A DNA stretch of 64,000 nucleotides from Hibiscus mutabilis (Eukaryota > Streptophyta > Magnoliopsida > Malvales > Malvaceae), in NCBI GenBank assembly GCA_019671005.1, contig CM033723.1:15019254-15083253 (forward strand). Direction: 5' to 3'. The stretch's first letter is position 1. Each line of letters begins with the position of its first letter. The notes beneath the pieces are model-generated. The model did no database searches. It saw only the letters and a list, made by a program, of their open reading frames with translations, and had not been told where the DNA came from. The position numbers and the translations under genes are program-made. Below are positions 22,380-35,098 of the stretch, piece after piece.

Positions 22380-24185
22380 ATTACCAGAGTAAGACCAACA
22401 ACACATGACTACCCACTTGAACCGAAGATTGAACGGGTTCTTCATAAAAGAAGAAGAGAGCTAAGAGCTAGGCAGATCCACCTGTTCATCCAGTCGACAA
22501 TCAGAATGCCCCTATCAACAATCAAAATGTCATGGCATGAAACAAGCTCTAACAGAACCACCTGTTCGTGCATGAAATAGACCAATCGGAGACCATTTAC
22601 TTCTATTCCTTGATGATCTCAGTATAATAATTGTCACTCCTGAGATTCAAGCTGCACAATTTGAATTGAAGTCGATCATGTTTAACATACTCCATTCAAT
22701 TAGACAATTTAGTTGTTCACCACACGGTGATGCCAAGCAACATCTAAGATCTTTCTTAGAGAGTCCACGAGGAAGTATTGAGACTCAAATTACTCCCTTA
22801 TTCCCTGAGGGATAGGGCGAGAGCATGAATGAACAGTATACCGTCTGGATCTCTAGATTCTTGGACAGATCTATGCCAGAGTTTCCTTATCGAGTTTTAA
22901 GTTACCAATATGAAAGATAAACTTCGTTATGACATTACTTCTTTTCGTCAAGCTGATACCGGATCCATGTAAGAGGCTTGGGATCGGTACAAGGAGCTTC
23001 TATGAAAATATCCCATGCACAAATTCAAATATTAGACACAAGTAGTAATGTTCTACAACAAAGTGAATGCACCGACTAGGATGATGCTAGATGCCTCGAC
23101 AAATGGCACACTCATAGAGAAATCACTTGAGGAAGCCTTAAAGATATTGGACAGACTTATCAATAATGATTACCAGTTCCCAACCACCAAGAAGGGATCG
23201 ACAAGATGAAATGCCACAACAATTGAGCTTGATTCATCAGATGATATCTCAACACAGCTTGTTGCATTAACCAACATGGCTAAGAATTTGCAGCAACCCA
23301 ATAATACACATGAAGTTAAGGTAGAAGACTCATTTTGTGTATTATATAATGATAATCATGCTTTCTCTGATTGTCTGTAGAATCTATAGTCTAGTTTTTA
23401 AGTTGCAAATTACAATAAGAACAACAACCCATATTTCAGCACATATAACCCAAGATGGCGGCAGTACCCCAATTTTTTATGGAGTAACCTAGAAAACTCC
23501 AATAATCTATCCTACTAGAACGCAGAAACGTCGGGTTCCTACAGAACTTTCTACAACAACAGACCCAATTGTCGCAGCAACAATTATCATCAATAAGTCA
23601 TTTGGAAACAACTTTAAATGTTTTTATACTTAAGACTGAGTCTTATATGGCTTAAACTAGTAATTTCATGAAAAATACAAACTTTTTTATAAACAGGGCT
23701 GAGATCACAATGCAAAGTCAAGGAGCAATGCTGAAATCATTTGAGATGTAGGTTGGGCATTTTTCCTAAATCCTACGCAAGTGGCCACAAGGAAGTTTGC
23801 CTAGTGACACCAAGATTGCACGAGGCACATACCATAAATAGTTTAAAGTGGTCACCAACCAAAGCAGACCGAAGGCTAGCAATGATCCTAGTTAACCTGA
23901 GGAGAGTGACCAACCAATAGAGCAACCTTCTATTAAAAAAAGATGTTTCTAGTAATGAGGCTTCGACAAATGCATATGATGAATCTTCAAAAGTTGCCAC
24001 GATAATTCCACATGCCACGACAATTCCATCCAACACTGCCAAACCAGATGAACAAATAAAGGCAAGGAGATTAGATTGCCACCACCATTTCCACAGAGGC
24101 TAAGGAAGCTTATGAATGATTATCAATTCAAGAAGTTCCTTGAAATCCTTAAGCAAGGTCACATCAACTGGCCATTGGATGAGGC
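22380..24185 (+). pseudogene. Athila-like gag-protease relic
   Basis: Follows the primer site at 22265. The gag start aligns with the complete element's ATG-ACC-AGG, but here the ATG reads ATT (22380-22382). Text such as PTTHDYPLEPKIERVLHKRR and QFELKSIMFNILHSI is clear gag. Many stops and frameshifts follow. The last recognisable piece, RLPPPFPQRLRKL and QFKKFLEILKQGHIN (24075-24185), is the linker before the protease. The copy ends at 24186, where a gypsy LTR begins; the rest of pol is not seen on the other side. Confidence 0.8.
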
Positions 24186-24753
24186 TATAACACCCTAAAC
24201 TTGGATGTCATATTTGGACCTTAAGCCCAAATCGTTACAATAAAATTTCTCAACTTGGTTTAGCCCAATTAAAATATTTTCCGAAAACATTTAAATCCAA
24301 CAGTTAAAAATATAAATAAGTTATTAAATCATTAAAAAGGGTCTCTAATTAGTTTAAAACATTTGAATATACGACTTGATCAATACAATTCCAAAATAAG
24401 AGTTATAGACTCGACCACGTAAGGTCCTATGAATACACAACCCACTAAATACAAGTGTTGTACTCTAATTATCATTGCTTGCTAGAATCCCATACTGATA
24501 GTGCTCCTCGATCCGACGATCAACTTACGTACGGATACAACGATTCTGAGTGTTGAGCTTACAAAGCTTAGTGGTACATATCTACTCTACTATACTTTAT
24601 GCTAATCATAAATATAAGTATGCAAGCTAGTATGAGCAATAAGGAAAGATAAATAAATCTCGGGCAAAAGCAGACATAGTCATAACCATAAACCTGGAGT
24701 GAGGCCTAGTGTCATATAGCCTCGGGAACATACACTCTAAGTGAGGCCCCGTG
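24186..24753 (-). mobile_element. Gypsy-type LTR, left part (split by the next element)
   Basis: Begins TATAACACCC at the break in the Athila relic. It contains blocks of the type 'gaggcctagtgtcatatag' that continue at 35099. Minus orientation is inferred because the reverse complement of about 24510-24600 resembles the 'cactaagttcgtacttag' block found about 350 bp before the end of other gypsy LTRs. Confidence 0.5.
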
Positions 24754-27700
24754 TGTAATATCCCAATTTTGGCTAGTGACCAAAATGTAAATTTTGAAAG
24801 TTTTGTGGATAAAGTATAAATTTAGGAAAAGTTCAAAGACTAAATTGTAATTTTCAAAAGTTATGTATTTTAGTCCCATAAATGAATAGTTTACCCCCAT
24901 GAATTATGTTTTTGTGTTACCCAGATTTTTCGTATGGAGCTTGTATTAATGGCTTTAAAGCGATAAAGTTCAGAAAAATATTCGGATAATCGAATAGAAT
25001 CGAATATCCAGGATATTTTGAAGGATGTTAAGGCAAGGTTAATTATGCAATTTTACAATTCTAAGATATTTTCTTTGTGTTGGAAGAATATGAACCCTTG
25101 GATTTAAGTTGATTTTACAAGATTAAATATGAGCCGTTGGATGGAAAATGGCAAGATCATAATTTTGGAAAATTATAAGGGCAAAATGTGTAACTACTAA
25201 CTCAAGATTAAATCTAGGCCTTTGGTGAAGGATGATGACATATGGTACATTATGGATTCATTGGATTTGAGGGCAAAATGGTTATTTCACTAATTTGAGG
25301 ATTTTCGATAATTATTAGAATAATAGACCGAGTTAGGAAAATTCAGTCTAAGTCCTTAAGAAAGGAAGTTTTTATGAGATAATAGTATTTATTTTCCGAA
25401 TGTGGAAATATAGAATTTTCAGAATAAATCTGATAGCTCGGTTAAGGTGAAATTGTAGTAGAAGTATTTAGTGAATATTGGGAAATCAGATTGAATTGAA
25501 ATTTCAGAGGCTGTTCCATAAGCCATAGAAAATCATAACATGATATTTATGGAATAATAGTCAGTTGATAAGGAACTAATTTAGTTAGATTATAATCGAA
25601 TGAAAATTTTGAAACAAACTAGTAAATAAAGACTAGTTGGAGGACAAATTGGTCATTTGGCAAAGATGGCAATTTTGAAATGTCGAGGACGTTTTTGCAA
25701 GATGAAATATATATGGATTTCATCTTGGCCCTTGATTTTGGATGAGATTAAATTAGCCATTGAATTTAAAGGTTAAATTGGTAATTTCACTATTTAAATG
25801 AATTTAAAATTCATTTAATAGTTACAAGTGTAATTTAATAGTAAAAAGATGAAAAATGTTCATCTTTTCCAGCCATAAACCATGGAGAAAGAGGAGAAAG
25901 AAGAGGGAAATTTCCAAGCTCGATTTAAGCCCTGAATCTTGGTTTTTAGGTAATCTTTCGAACTACAAAGTTGTTCTACTCTTCGATCTCTATCTTTTGA
26001 TGTAAATAATTTATATAATAGTTGCTTGGTTGATGAGATTTGATATGTGGAAGAAATTAGGGTTTATGAACAAATTGGGGCTTTTATGATTTTATGAATC
26101 CATGGTTGAATTTAAGTTATAATCATGCTTGTATGAGGTTAGAATCATGTTATTGAGTTAGGATTTAAACCCTACATATTTCGGTTTGTATAGAGAAGAT
26201 TAGGGTTTATGGATTCAAGTCTAACTTAAGGTTTGTGATCTTGGATTAATGATCTAGTAAGCTTGATTTGTTGTTTGGAAGCAAAACCCTAAGTTAAATA
26301 TATAGGGACCATTTCGGCAAGCTTCAAAATTAAGGGACCAGATCTGATTTTTATGAATTTGATGTGTATTTATATTATTAATGATGTTAGAGACATGAAA
26401 TTGAATTTAGAATGCTAAACTGACGATTAATCACATTAGTGACCATTTTGACAAATTGTCAAACTTGAATGGTCTATTCGGTAAAGAGGATATGCAGAAG
26501 GAGTAAATCTGATTTTTAGTTAAAATGATGGAATTAAGGTAGTAATGTTGATTGGAGGACTAATTTGCAAAGTTAAGAAGCTTGAATCCTTATATTGGAA
26601 ATTTGGTGACCATTTTGACAAATTAAGAGAAATTAGAGGAGTAAAGGTTTAAGCTTATTTGAATGAAGGATGTAAATAGAACATATGAATACAAGCTTTA
26701 TTCTGGTCATTTGAAGTAAAGTGATGGGACTGAAATGACAAGTAGAGAAATACAGAGAAGTTGGTGTAAATTATAAGGTTATGTTGGAATTGAATTATGG
26801 CAGTAAGTTTAAAATTTTGTCATAAATTCTACAAAAATGGTTAGATGATGAATTTTATACCATTGCAAAGATTTGCTAGTCTAGTTTCGTTTCCAACAAA
26901 TGGAAACTGATTTCAAATTCTGAGTTAAAAGATATAAATTTTATTCGAATGAAGGTCAAAAAAATTATAGAGCAGTTTTCTGTCTGGACAGTCTGTGACG
27001 TGAATTCAGTGATTTTTCATAATTTTTGTAGATTTTATTAATTTATATGGATTATACCATTAGAACCGTCAACAAATCTAGTTTCTCCAGTATAAAGGAA
27101 ATTAAGATCCAGTTTGTATTCTGCCCTATATAAGTAAATCTTTGAAGGTAGCGCAAGCTGTCAGAAAATGAAATATGAAACCTTTTGTATTCAAATGTTA
27201 GTTAGCAAGCTCGGGAGAATTAATGGAAGTTCAAATTGGTCACTAAGGACCATAATGAGTTTTTAAATAGTACAAGGAAGAAAGGAAAAATATTTGGAAA
27301 TTTTATATTCGAAAGATTATATTAGATAGCATGTTTAAGGTATTGTTAGATTTGAATCTAACAAATATTTTATTCTATTCATGTGATTAATGAAGTCAAG
27401 TCCGAATCAAAGAAGGTTTGAGGTACTATGAAAGAAAGGATCAAGCTAGGACTTAATGAGGCATTGTGTTAAGTGGCCAAGGTGAGTGCAATGGATACAT
27501 AACATGATACATGGATGTTTTATACATCATTAGGAAGACTTGCGATAAGTCTACCTTGTTTATATTGGCATGATATTTATGTCATAATTATATATTTGAC
27601 ATGTTCTAAACATGTCAAAAGTTGAATATAAATGCATGGATCACTATTTATATATGATGTTATATTATGAATGTTATTTCGGGTATGAATTGCCCAATTT

Positions 27701-28634
27701 TAAATTATGTTGATATACATTGCCATGGATGAAATAAAGGACACTTAGTGTATATGGTTAGAACTGCCTTATAAATGTGCGGATGGTTAGCACTGCCTTA
27801 TAAATGTGTAGATGGTTAGCACTGCCTTATAAATGTGCGGATGGTGGGCACGACCTTATGTGTATTAGAACTTCGGTGCATATTTTACTCGTGTACCTAG
27901 TGTCCTCATAGGCATAATTTGGGCTATGGTTTATTGGTTAATAAATGATAAACATGTGAAAAAGCTTATGAGCTTATGGAACAAATGGCAAGTATATTGG
28001 TAAGAAATTTATATTCGATTTATATTATGTTAATATATGATTAACATGATGGTAATACATATCTAGTGATCATGATGCATTTATGCATATATGGCATATT
28101 ATGACAAATGGACAAGCATGAAAGTCGTATTACATTAGCATGTAGTAAATCATTACTAATGCAATGTGAAAGTTGATGCATTGGTATATATATATATATA
28201 TATCTTGTTATATAAACGTAGCCATGAAGTTGAATAAAATTTAAATTATTGTTATTAACTTCCTTTATTGCCTCATTAAGTTCGTACTTAGTGTGTGTTT
28301 GATTGTGCACACGTAGATAAATCAAGATGAGAGTGAGAAGAGCATTGCATCAATATTGGAAAGCTCAACAGGTAATCACAATATGACATCCTAGTTGAGG
28401 TTTGATTATTATAGTGGCATGTATACTTGCTAAAACTATTAGAGTCGTTATTGGCCTTTGAAGTTCGTTATGGTTTCATAATAATTGGTGTTTTTGGAAA
28501 GATTCAAAGTTAAGAGTAACCACAAGTGATGAGTTGCATGCTAAGATAATTTAGAGCATGTATATTTAATGATAGTAAAGTTGTGACATTCCTGATTTGT
28601 ATTCGTCGTATGGATATGAAAAAGGGGTGTTACA
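24754..28634 (+). repeat. Family B 5' LTR (3881 bp)
   Basis: Matches 31135-35093 almost throughout. Differences include a three-unit micro-repeat around 27765-27850 (two units in the 3' LTR) and the lack of about 85 bp present at 34141-34225. No coding. A TA dinucleotide run lies near 28185. Confidence 0.9.
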
Positions 28635-28639
28635 TTTAT

Positions 28640-28655
28640 TGGCATAAGAGATATA
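28640..28655 (+). other. Degenerate tRNA-Met-type primer site
   Basis: 'ttggcataagaga' just after the LTR resembles the TGGTATCAGAGC seen at 39976, with several mismatches. Confidence 0.4.
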
Positions 28656-28899
28656 GGTTTAGCCAATTTTGGAGCTAAACGAAGTACGATAATGGTTAAA
28701 AGTGCATACATGCCAATAGGATGTCAGAATTACTGGTGATTTTACTTGTTGGAATGGATGCAATTGCTTACTTGATTATGATAATAATGTTAAATTCCAA
28801 TGGGTGAAGGTAAAAGAATTGTGTCGGATGTTTAGGTGAGTGGATCAATAAGAGATTCACGAGCATGATATGGTTAATTATAATATTCTACCCTCCGCT

Positions 28900-31080
28900 T
28901 AGCATGGTGCAGAGGCACCAGAGTAACATGATATGCATGTTCTGGATTAAGAGCTTTTCTTCCAGACATTAGATGCGATCATGAACCAGCCTGCTTAGGC
29001 ATCGATTGCAAAGAAATTAAGAGTTTTGACACACTAGATTTTTAGAGAAATATTAATGGAGATCCTATGATTGTTAGTCTATGGTTTAATGATATAAAAA
29101 TTATGTTGAAGGTACTTTGTATGGATGATCAGAGGAGACTCAAAGAAAAAGTATTATCTCATCTGAAAGGATTAGACCCATATTTTGATAAAGTAATGTT
29201 ACAGTACATACTCAAAAGTATATTAAATAGAAGTTCTTTCTTTGAGTGTTCCATAACAAAGTTTGTCCTAGAGATGCAACAAAATTTCTTGCATCTTAAT
29301 TAGGGCAATTGGATTATTTACAGGTACGAGTGCAAGTTTAATAAACTGAGCTTATTTGCTTCTAACTGCTTCCTATAGACAAAAAGAGAGCCTGTTATGA
29401 CAGCTCATAGAGGGCTGGAGGTTAGGTACAAAGAAATACTGACCGCCCTATGTATCTCAAAATTCCATGAAGCAGTAAATTATGCCAAAGGCAATGCAAA
29501 AGGTTCAGAATGAGAAAATATCTAAATAGAGGTCACAGCTCGTAAAGAGGAATAGTGAATCATTATGCATTTCACCACGTCTAAAAAGTGGTGAGGATTC
29601 TCCAGCAAAGATATCAAGCTGAATTTATTACATAGTTCCGCTAAGAGATCAGGACAAGGAAAATTAAGAACTCTCTAACGTTTATAATTAATGTTGGAGA
29701 TTCGAGAAAACCACAAAATCAATCATGTGGGTGTTGTGATAATTGGCATGCATGAGCATGCATAGTTTTTATTGGAATTTGTTACCAATGTGAAGATTAT
29801 TTAATGTATGCTATAGATACCGAGCATCAAGGGTAAGCTGAGAGAGTATTCCTATTGTTTGTGAGTTTTAAATGGGTTGCCCAAGAGGAGCTGGCAGGCT
29901 TGACGCTTAATCGAGAGGCTAAGTTTAGGATTGGATTTAATTCAATATGGGACCTATATGGATTGCACTCTACATAATGGCTCTTACTAGATTGAGAAAG
30001 CTAAAGACCTAGTTGCAAGAGTCATTAGATTGAGGTTTTATACGACCCAATTTATCACCTTAAGAAGCTCCAGTGATGTTAGTTAAAGAAGCAGCAATAT
30101 TCCTCTAAGGTTAAATTACTATTATATTATTACCAGTAGAATAAGATTTAATAGTAGCACTAGTATTAGTGCAGTATGAATCTAGTAAGGATTCTACCTT
30201 ATTCAATAATACGTCCCATAATAGGTTGGGATGTGTATTGATGTAATAAGGCTAAAGTAGTAGTTGATGTATTTAGCCAAAAGTCATTCTTTGGCTTATA
30301 AGCATTAAATGCCCAATTATCTTTGGAGGAAAATAGTGTATTGATTATACAGCTTCAGCTCAAGTCTACTTTGACAAATCGGGTCAAAGATTTACAGATG
30401 AAAGATAAGATATGCCTGGAAAGAATTCAGTAAGATGAAAAGAGAAAATTAAAGATTTCGATGTTAAGTTTAAAGGATGTTCATATTATCAAGGGGTAAT
30501 TTATATCCCCGATGATAATGAGTTAGAAAGAGAACTAAAAGGTGATTGAAACTGATTTATTTCAGGATGCGAAAAATAAAGTAAAAAAGGTTCAAAGCAA
30601 TATAGAATTGCTTTAGAATGATGGATAGTATCTACTGATCTTGAAAGAAAAGAATATTTAATATGAAGTTAAGGATGAAGTATTCCGTACAAGTTTCACC
30701 TTGGAAGAAGGTGTTATGGTTTGGACAAAAAGGGAAGTTGAGTCCGAGATTTATTGGGCCATATAAGATTGTGAAAAGAGTTGGTCCGATGGCTTATTAG
30801 CTAGCCTTACCTTCGAAAATGGATAAGATTCACAATGAATCTCATGTATTGATGCTCAAGAAGTATCGATCAGATCCTTTACATATCATTACCCGGAAAG
30901 AATAAAGATTCAACCAGATTTGATTTACGAGGAAAAATCAGTAAAGATTCTGGAACATGGGGTCAAAAAACTAAGGAATAAGATGATCTCGCTTGTTAAA
31001 GTTCTTTGGCGAAATCATGAAGTCGAAAAAGCGATATGGGAAAGAGAAAAAGATATGAGAAAACAGTTTTCTCACTGTTT
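28900..31080 (+). pseudogene. Family B gag-pol remnants
   Basis: Fragments in several frames. At 30020-30110 there is RT N-terminal text (GFIRP-type, then EAPVMLVK). At 30290-30600 comes the end of RNase H and the integrase linker (FSQKSFFGL, then LKSTLTNRVKDLQMKD). At 30680-31080 the integrase C-terminus reads KGKLSPRFIGPYKIVKRVGP, followed by MLKKYRSDPLHI and the tail SLVKVLWRNHE. The RT catalytic region and integrase core are missing. An uninterrupted stretch at 29067-29303 may be a gag piece but I could not confirm it. Confidence 0.75.
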
Positions 31081-31120
31081 TTGAATCAGGTATGTGTTAA
31101 AAATTCGAGGACGAATTTTC

Positions 31121-31134
31121 TTAAGGGGGAGAAT
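31121..31134 (+). other. Family B polypurine tract
   Basis: 'aagggggagaa' directly before TGTAATATCCC of the 3' LTR. Confidence 0.8.
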
Positions 31135-34100
31135 TGTAATATCCCAATTTTTGGCTAGTGACCAAGATGTAAATTTTGAAAGTTTTGTGGATAAAGTATA
31201 AATTTAGAAAAAGTTCAAGGACTAAATTGTAATTTTCAAAAGTTATGTATTTTAGTCACGTAAATGAATATTTTACCCCCAAGAATGATGTTTTCGTGTT
31301 ACCTAGATTTTTTGGTACGGAGTTTGTATTAATGTTTATAAAGTGATAAAGTTCAAAAAAATATTCAAATACTCGGATAGAATCGAATATCCAAGATATT
31401 TTTAAGGAAGTTAAGGCAAGTTTAATTATGTCATTTTACATGTCTAAGATATTTTCTTTGTGTTGGAAGAATATGAACCCTTGGATTTAAGTTGATTTTC
31501 CATGATTAAATATGAGTTGTTGGATGAAAAATGGTAAGATCGTAATTTTGGAAAATTATAAGGGAAAAGTGTGTAACTACTAACTCAAGATTAAATATAG
31601 GCCATTGGATGAAGGATGATGACATGTGGTACACCATGGATTCATTGGATTTGAGGGCAAAAGGGTTATTTCACTATTTGGAGTATTTTCGATAATTATC
31701 AAAATAATAGACTGAGTTAGAAAAATTCAGTCTAAGTCCTTAAGAAAGGAAGTTTTTATGAGATAATAGTATTTATTTTCTGAATGTGGAAATATAGAAT
31801 TTTTGGATTAAATCCGATAACTCGGTTAAGATGAAATTGAAGTAGAAGTATTTAGTGAATATTGAGAAATCAGATTGAATTGAGATTTCAGAGACTGTTC
31901 CATAAGCCATGGAAAATCATAAAATGATATTTATGGAATAATGGTCAATTGAGAAGGAACTAATTTAGTTAGATTATAATGGAATGGCAATTTTGAAACA
32001 AACTAGCAAATAAAGACTAGTTGGAGGGCAAATCAGTCTTTTGGAAATGATGGCAATTTTGAAATATTTTTGAAATATTGAGGACGTTTTTTGAAGATGA
32101 AATATATATGGATTTCATCTTGTCCCTTGATTTTGGATGAGCTTAAATTAGCCATTGGATTCAAAGGCTAAATTGGTAATTTCACTATTTAAATGAATTT
32201 TAAATTCATTTAATAGTTACAAGTGTAATTTAATAGTAAAAAGATGAAAAATTTTGCATCTTTTCCAGCCATAAACCATGGAGAAAGAGGAGAAAAAAGA
32301 GATAAATTTCCAAGCTCGATTTAAGCCCTGAATCTCAGTTTTTATGTAATCTTTTGAACTACAAAGTTGTTCTATTCTTCGAGCTCTATATTTTGATGTA
32401 AATAATTTATAGAATACTTGCTTGGTTGATGAGATTTGATATGTGGAAGAAATTAGGGTTTATGAACAAATTGGGGCTTTTATGAATCCATGGTTGATTT
32501 TAAGTTAGAATCACGCTTGTATGATGTTAGAATCATGTTATTGAGTTGAGATTTAAAACCTACATATTTTGGTTTGTATAGAGAAGATTAGGGTTTATGG
32601 ATTAAAGTCTAACTTAGGGTTTGTGATGTTGGATTAATGATCTAGTAAGCTTGATTTGTTGTTTGGAAGCAAATCCCTAAGTTAAATACGCAAGGACCAT
32701 TTCAGGAAGCTTCAAAACTAAGGGACCAGATCTGATTTTTATTAATTTGATGTGTATTTATATTATTAATGATGTTAGAGACATGGAAATGAAGTTAGAA
32801 TACTAAACCGACGCTTAATCACATTAGTGACCATTTTGACAAATTGTCAAACTTGAATGGTCTATTCGGTAACGAGGATATGTAGAAGGAGTAAATCTGA
32901 TTTTTAGTTAAAATGATGGAATTAAGGTAGTAATGTTGATTGGAGGACTAATTTGCAAAGTTAAGAAGCTTGAATCCTTATATTGGAAATTTGGTGACAA
33001 TTTTGACAAATTAAGAGAAATTAGAGGAGTAAAGGTTTAAGCTTATTTGAATGAAGGATGTAAATAAAACATATGAATACAAGCTTTATTCTGGTCATTT
33101 GAAGTAAAGTGATGGGACTAAATTGACAAGTAGAGAAATAGGGAGAAGTTGGTGTAAATTAGAAGTTATTTATAGAAAGTTATGTTGGAATTGAATTATG
33201 ACAGTAAGTTTAAAATTTTGCCATAAATTATGCAAAAATGGTTAGATGATGAATTTTATACTGTTGTAAAGATTTGTTTGTCTAGTTTAGTTTCCAATAA
33301 AAGGAAACTGATTTTGAATTTCGAGTTAAAAGATATGAAGTTTTATTCGAATGAAGGTCAGAAAAATTATAGAGCAGTTTTTTGCCTGGACAGTCTGTGA
33401 CGTGAATTCAGTGATTTTTCATAATTTTTGTAGATTTTATTAATTTATGTGGCTTATACCATTAGAACCTTTATTGAATCTAGTTTCTCCAGCATAAAGA
33501 AAATTAAGATCATGTATGTATTCTGCCCTGTATAAGTAAATCTGTGAAGGTAGCGCAAGCTGTTAGAAAATGAAATTTGAAACATTTTGTATTCAAATGT
33601 TAGTTAGCAAGCTCAAAAGAATTAATGGAAGTTCAAATTGGTCACTAAGGACCATAATGAGTTTTTGAATAGTACAAGGAAGAAAGGAAAAATATTTGGA
33701 AATTTTATATTCGAATGATTATATTAGACAGCATGTTTAAGGTATTGTTAGATTTGAATCTAACAAATATTTTATTTTATTCATGTGATTAATGAAGTCA
33801 AGTCCGAATCAAAGAAGGTTCGAGGTACTATGAAAGAAAGGATCGAGCTAGGACTTAGTGAGGCATTGTGTTAAGTGGCCAAGGTAAGTGCAATGCATAC
33901 ATAACATGATACATAGATGTTTTATACATCATTAGGAAGACTTGCGATAAGTCTACCTTGTTTATATTGGCATGAGATTTATGTCATAATCATATATTTG
34001 ACATGTTCTAAATATGTCAAAAGTTGAATATAAATGCATGGATCACTAGTTATATATGATGTTATATTATGAATGTTATTTCGGGTATGAACTGCCCAAT

Positions 34101-35093
34101 GTTAAATTATGTTGATATACATTGCCATGGATGAAATAAATATGGAAAATATGCCCAAGTAAGTCATTGAGGGACAGGGTATAGTTGGCATACCATAGAG
34201 TCCAGCAGCACGCTGCATACTCGGTTTAGCACTATAGTGTATATGGTTAGCACTGCCTTATAAATGTGCGGATGGTTAGCACCGCCTTATAAATGTGCGG
34301 ATGGTGGGCACGACCTTATGTGTATTAGCACTTTGGTGCATATTTGACTCGTGTTCCCAGGGTCCTCATAGGCTTATATTTGGGCTATGGTTTGTTGGTT
34401 AATAAAGGATAAACATGTGAAAAAGTTTATGAGCTTATGGAACAAATGGCAAGTATATTGGTAAGAAATTTATATCCAGTTTATATTATGTTAATATATG
34501 ATTAACATGATGGTAATACATATCTAGTGATCATGATGCATTTATGCATATATGACATATTATGAAAAATGGACAAGCTTGAAAGTCTTATTACATTAGC
34601 ATGTAGTAAATCATTACTAATGCAATGTGAAAGTTGATGCATTGGTATATATATATATATATCATGTTATATAAACGTAGTCATGAAGTCGAATAAAATT
34701 TAAATTATTGTTATTAACTTCCTTTATTGCCTCACTAAGTTCGTACTTAGCGTGTGTTTGATTGTGCACACGTAGGTAAATCAAGATGAGAGTGAGAAGA
34801 GCATTGCATCAATATTGGAAAGCTCAACAGGTAATCACAATAATGACATCCTAGTTGAGGTTTGATTATTATAGTGGCATGTATACTTGCTAAACCTATT
34901 AGAGTCGTGATTGGCCTTTAAGGTTCGTTATGGTTTCATAATAATTGGCGTTTCTGGAAAGATTCAAAGTTAAGAGTAACCACAGGTGATGAGTTGCATG
35001 CTAAGATAATTGAGAACATGTATATTTAAGGATAGTAAAGTTGTGACATTCCTGATTCGTATTCGTCATATGGATATGAAAAGGGGTGTTATA
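31135..35093 (+). repeat. Family B 3' LTR (3959 bp)
   Basis: Partner of 24754-28634. It carries about 85 bp (34141-34225) absent from the 5' copy, and its last bases read TTATA instead of TTACA. Confidence 0.9.
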
Positions 35094-35098
35094 CGGTG

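Larger units (their letters stand above)
24754..35093 (+). mobile_element. Gypsy element with giant LTRs (family B)
   Basis: 10,340 bp. LTRs at 24754-28634 and 31135-35093 start TGTAATATCCC and end GGGGTGTTACA / GGGGTGTTATA. Flanks are ccgtg (24749-24753) and cggtg (35094-35098), a 4-of-5 match. The host text also resumes: 'gaggccccgtg' before and 'tcacacaacctc' after reconstitute the block seen intact at about 35130. Only 2.5 kb separates the LTRs, so most of gag-pol is deleted. The C-terminal chromo-like tail suggests a Del/Tekay-type chromovirus; that lineage call is inference. Confidence 0.88.
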
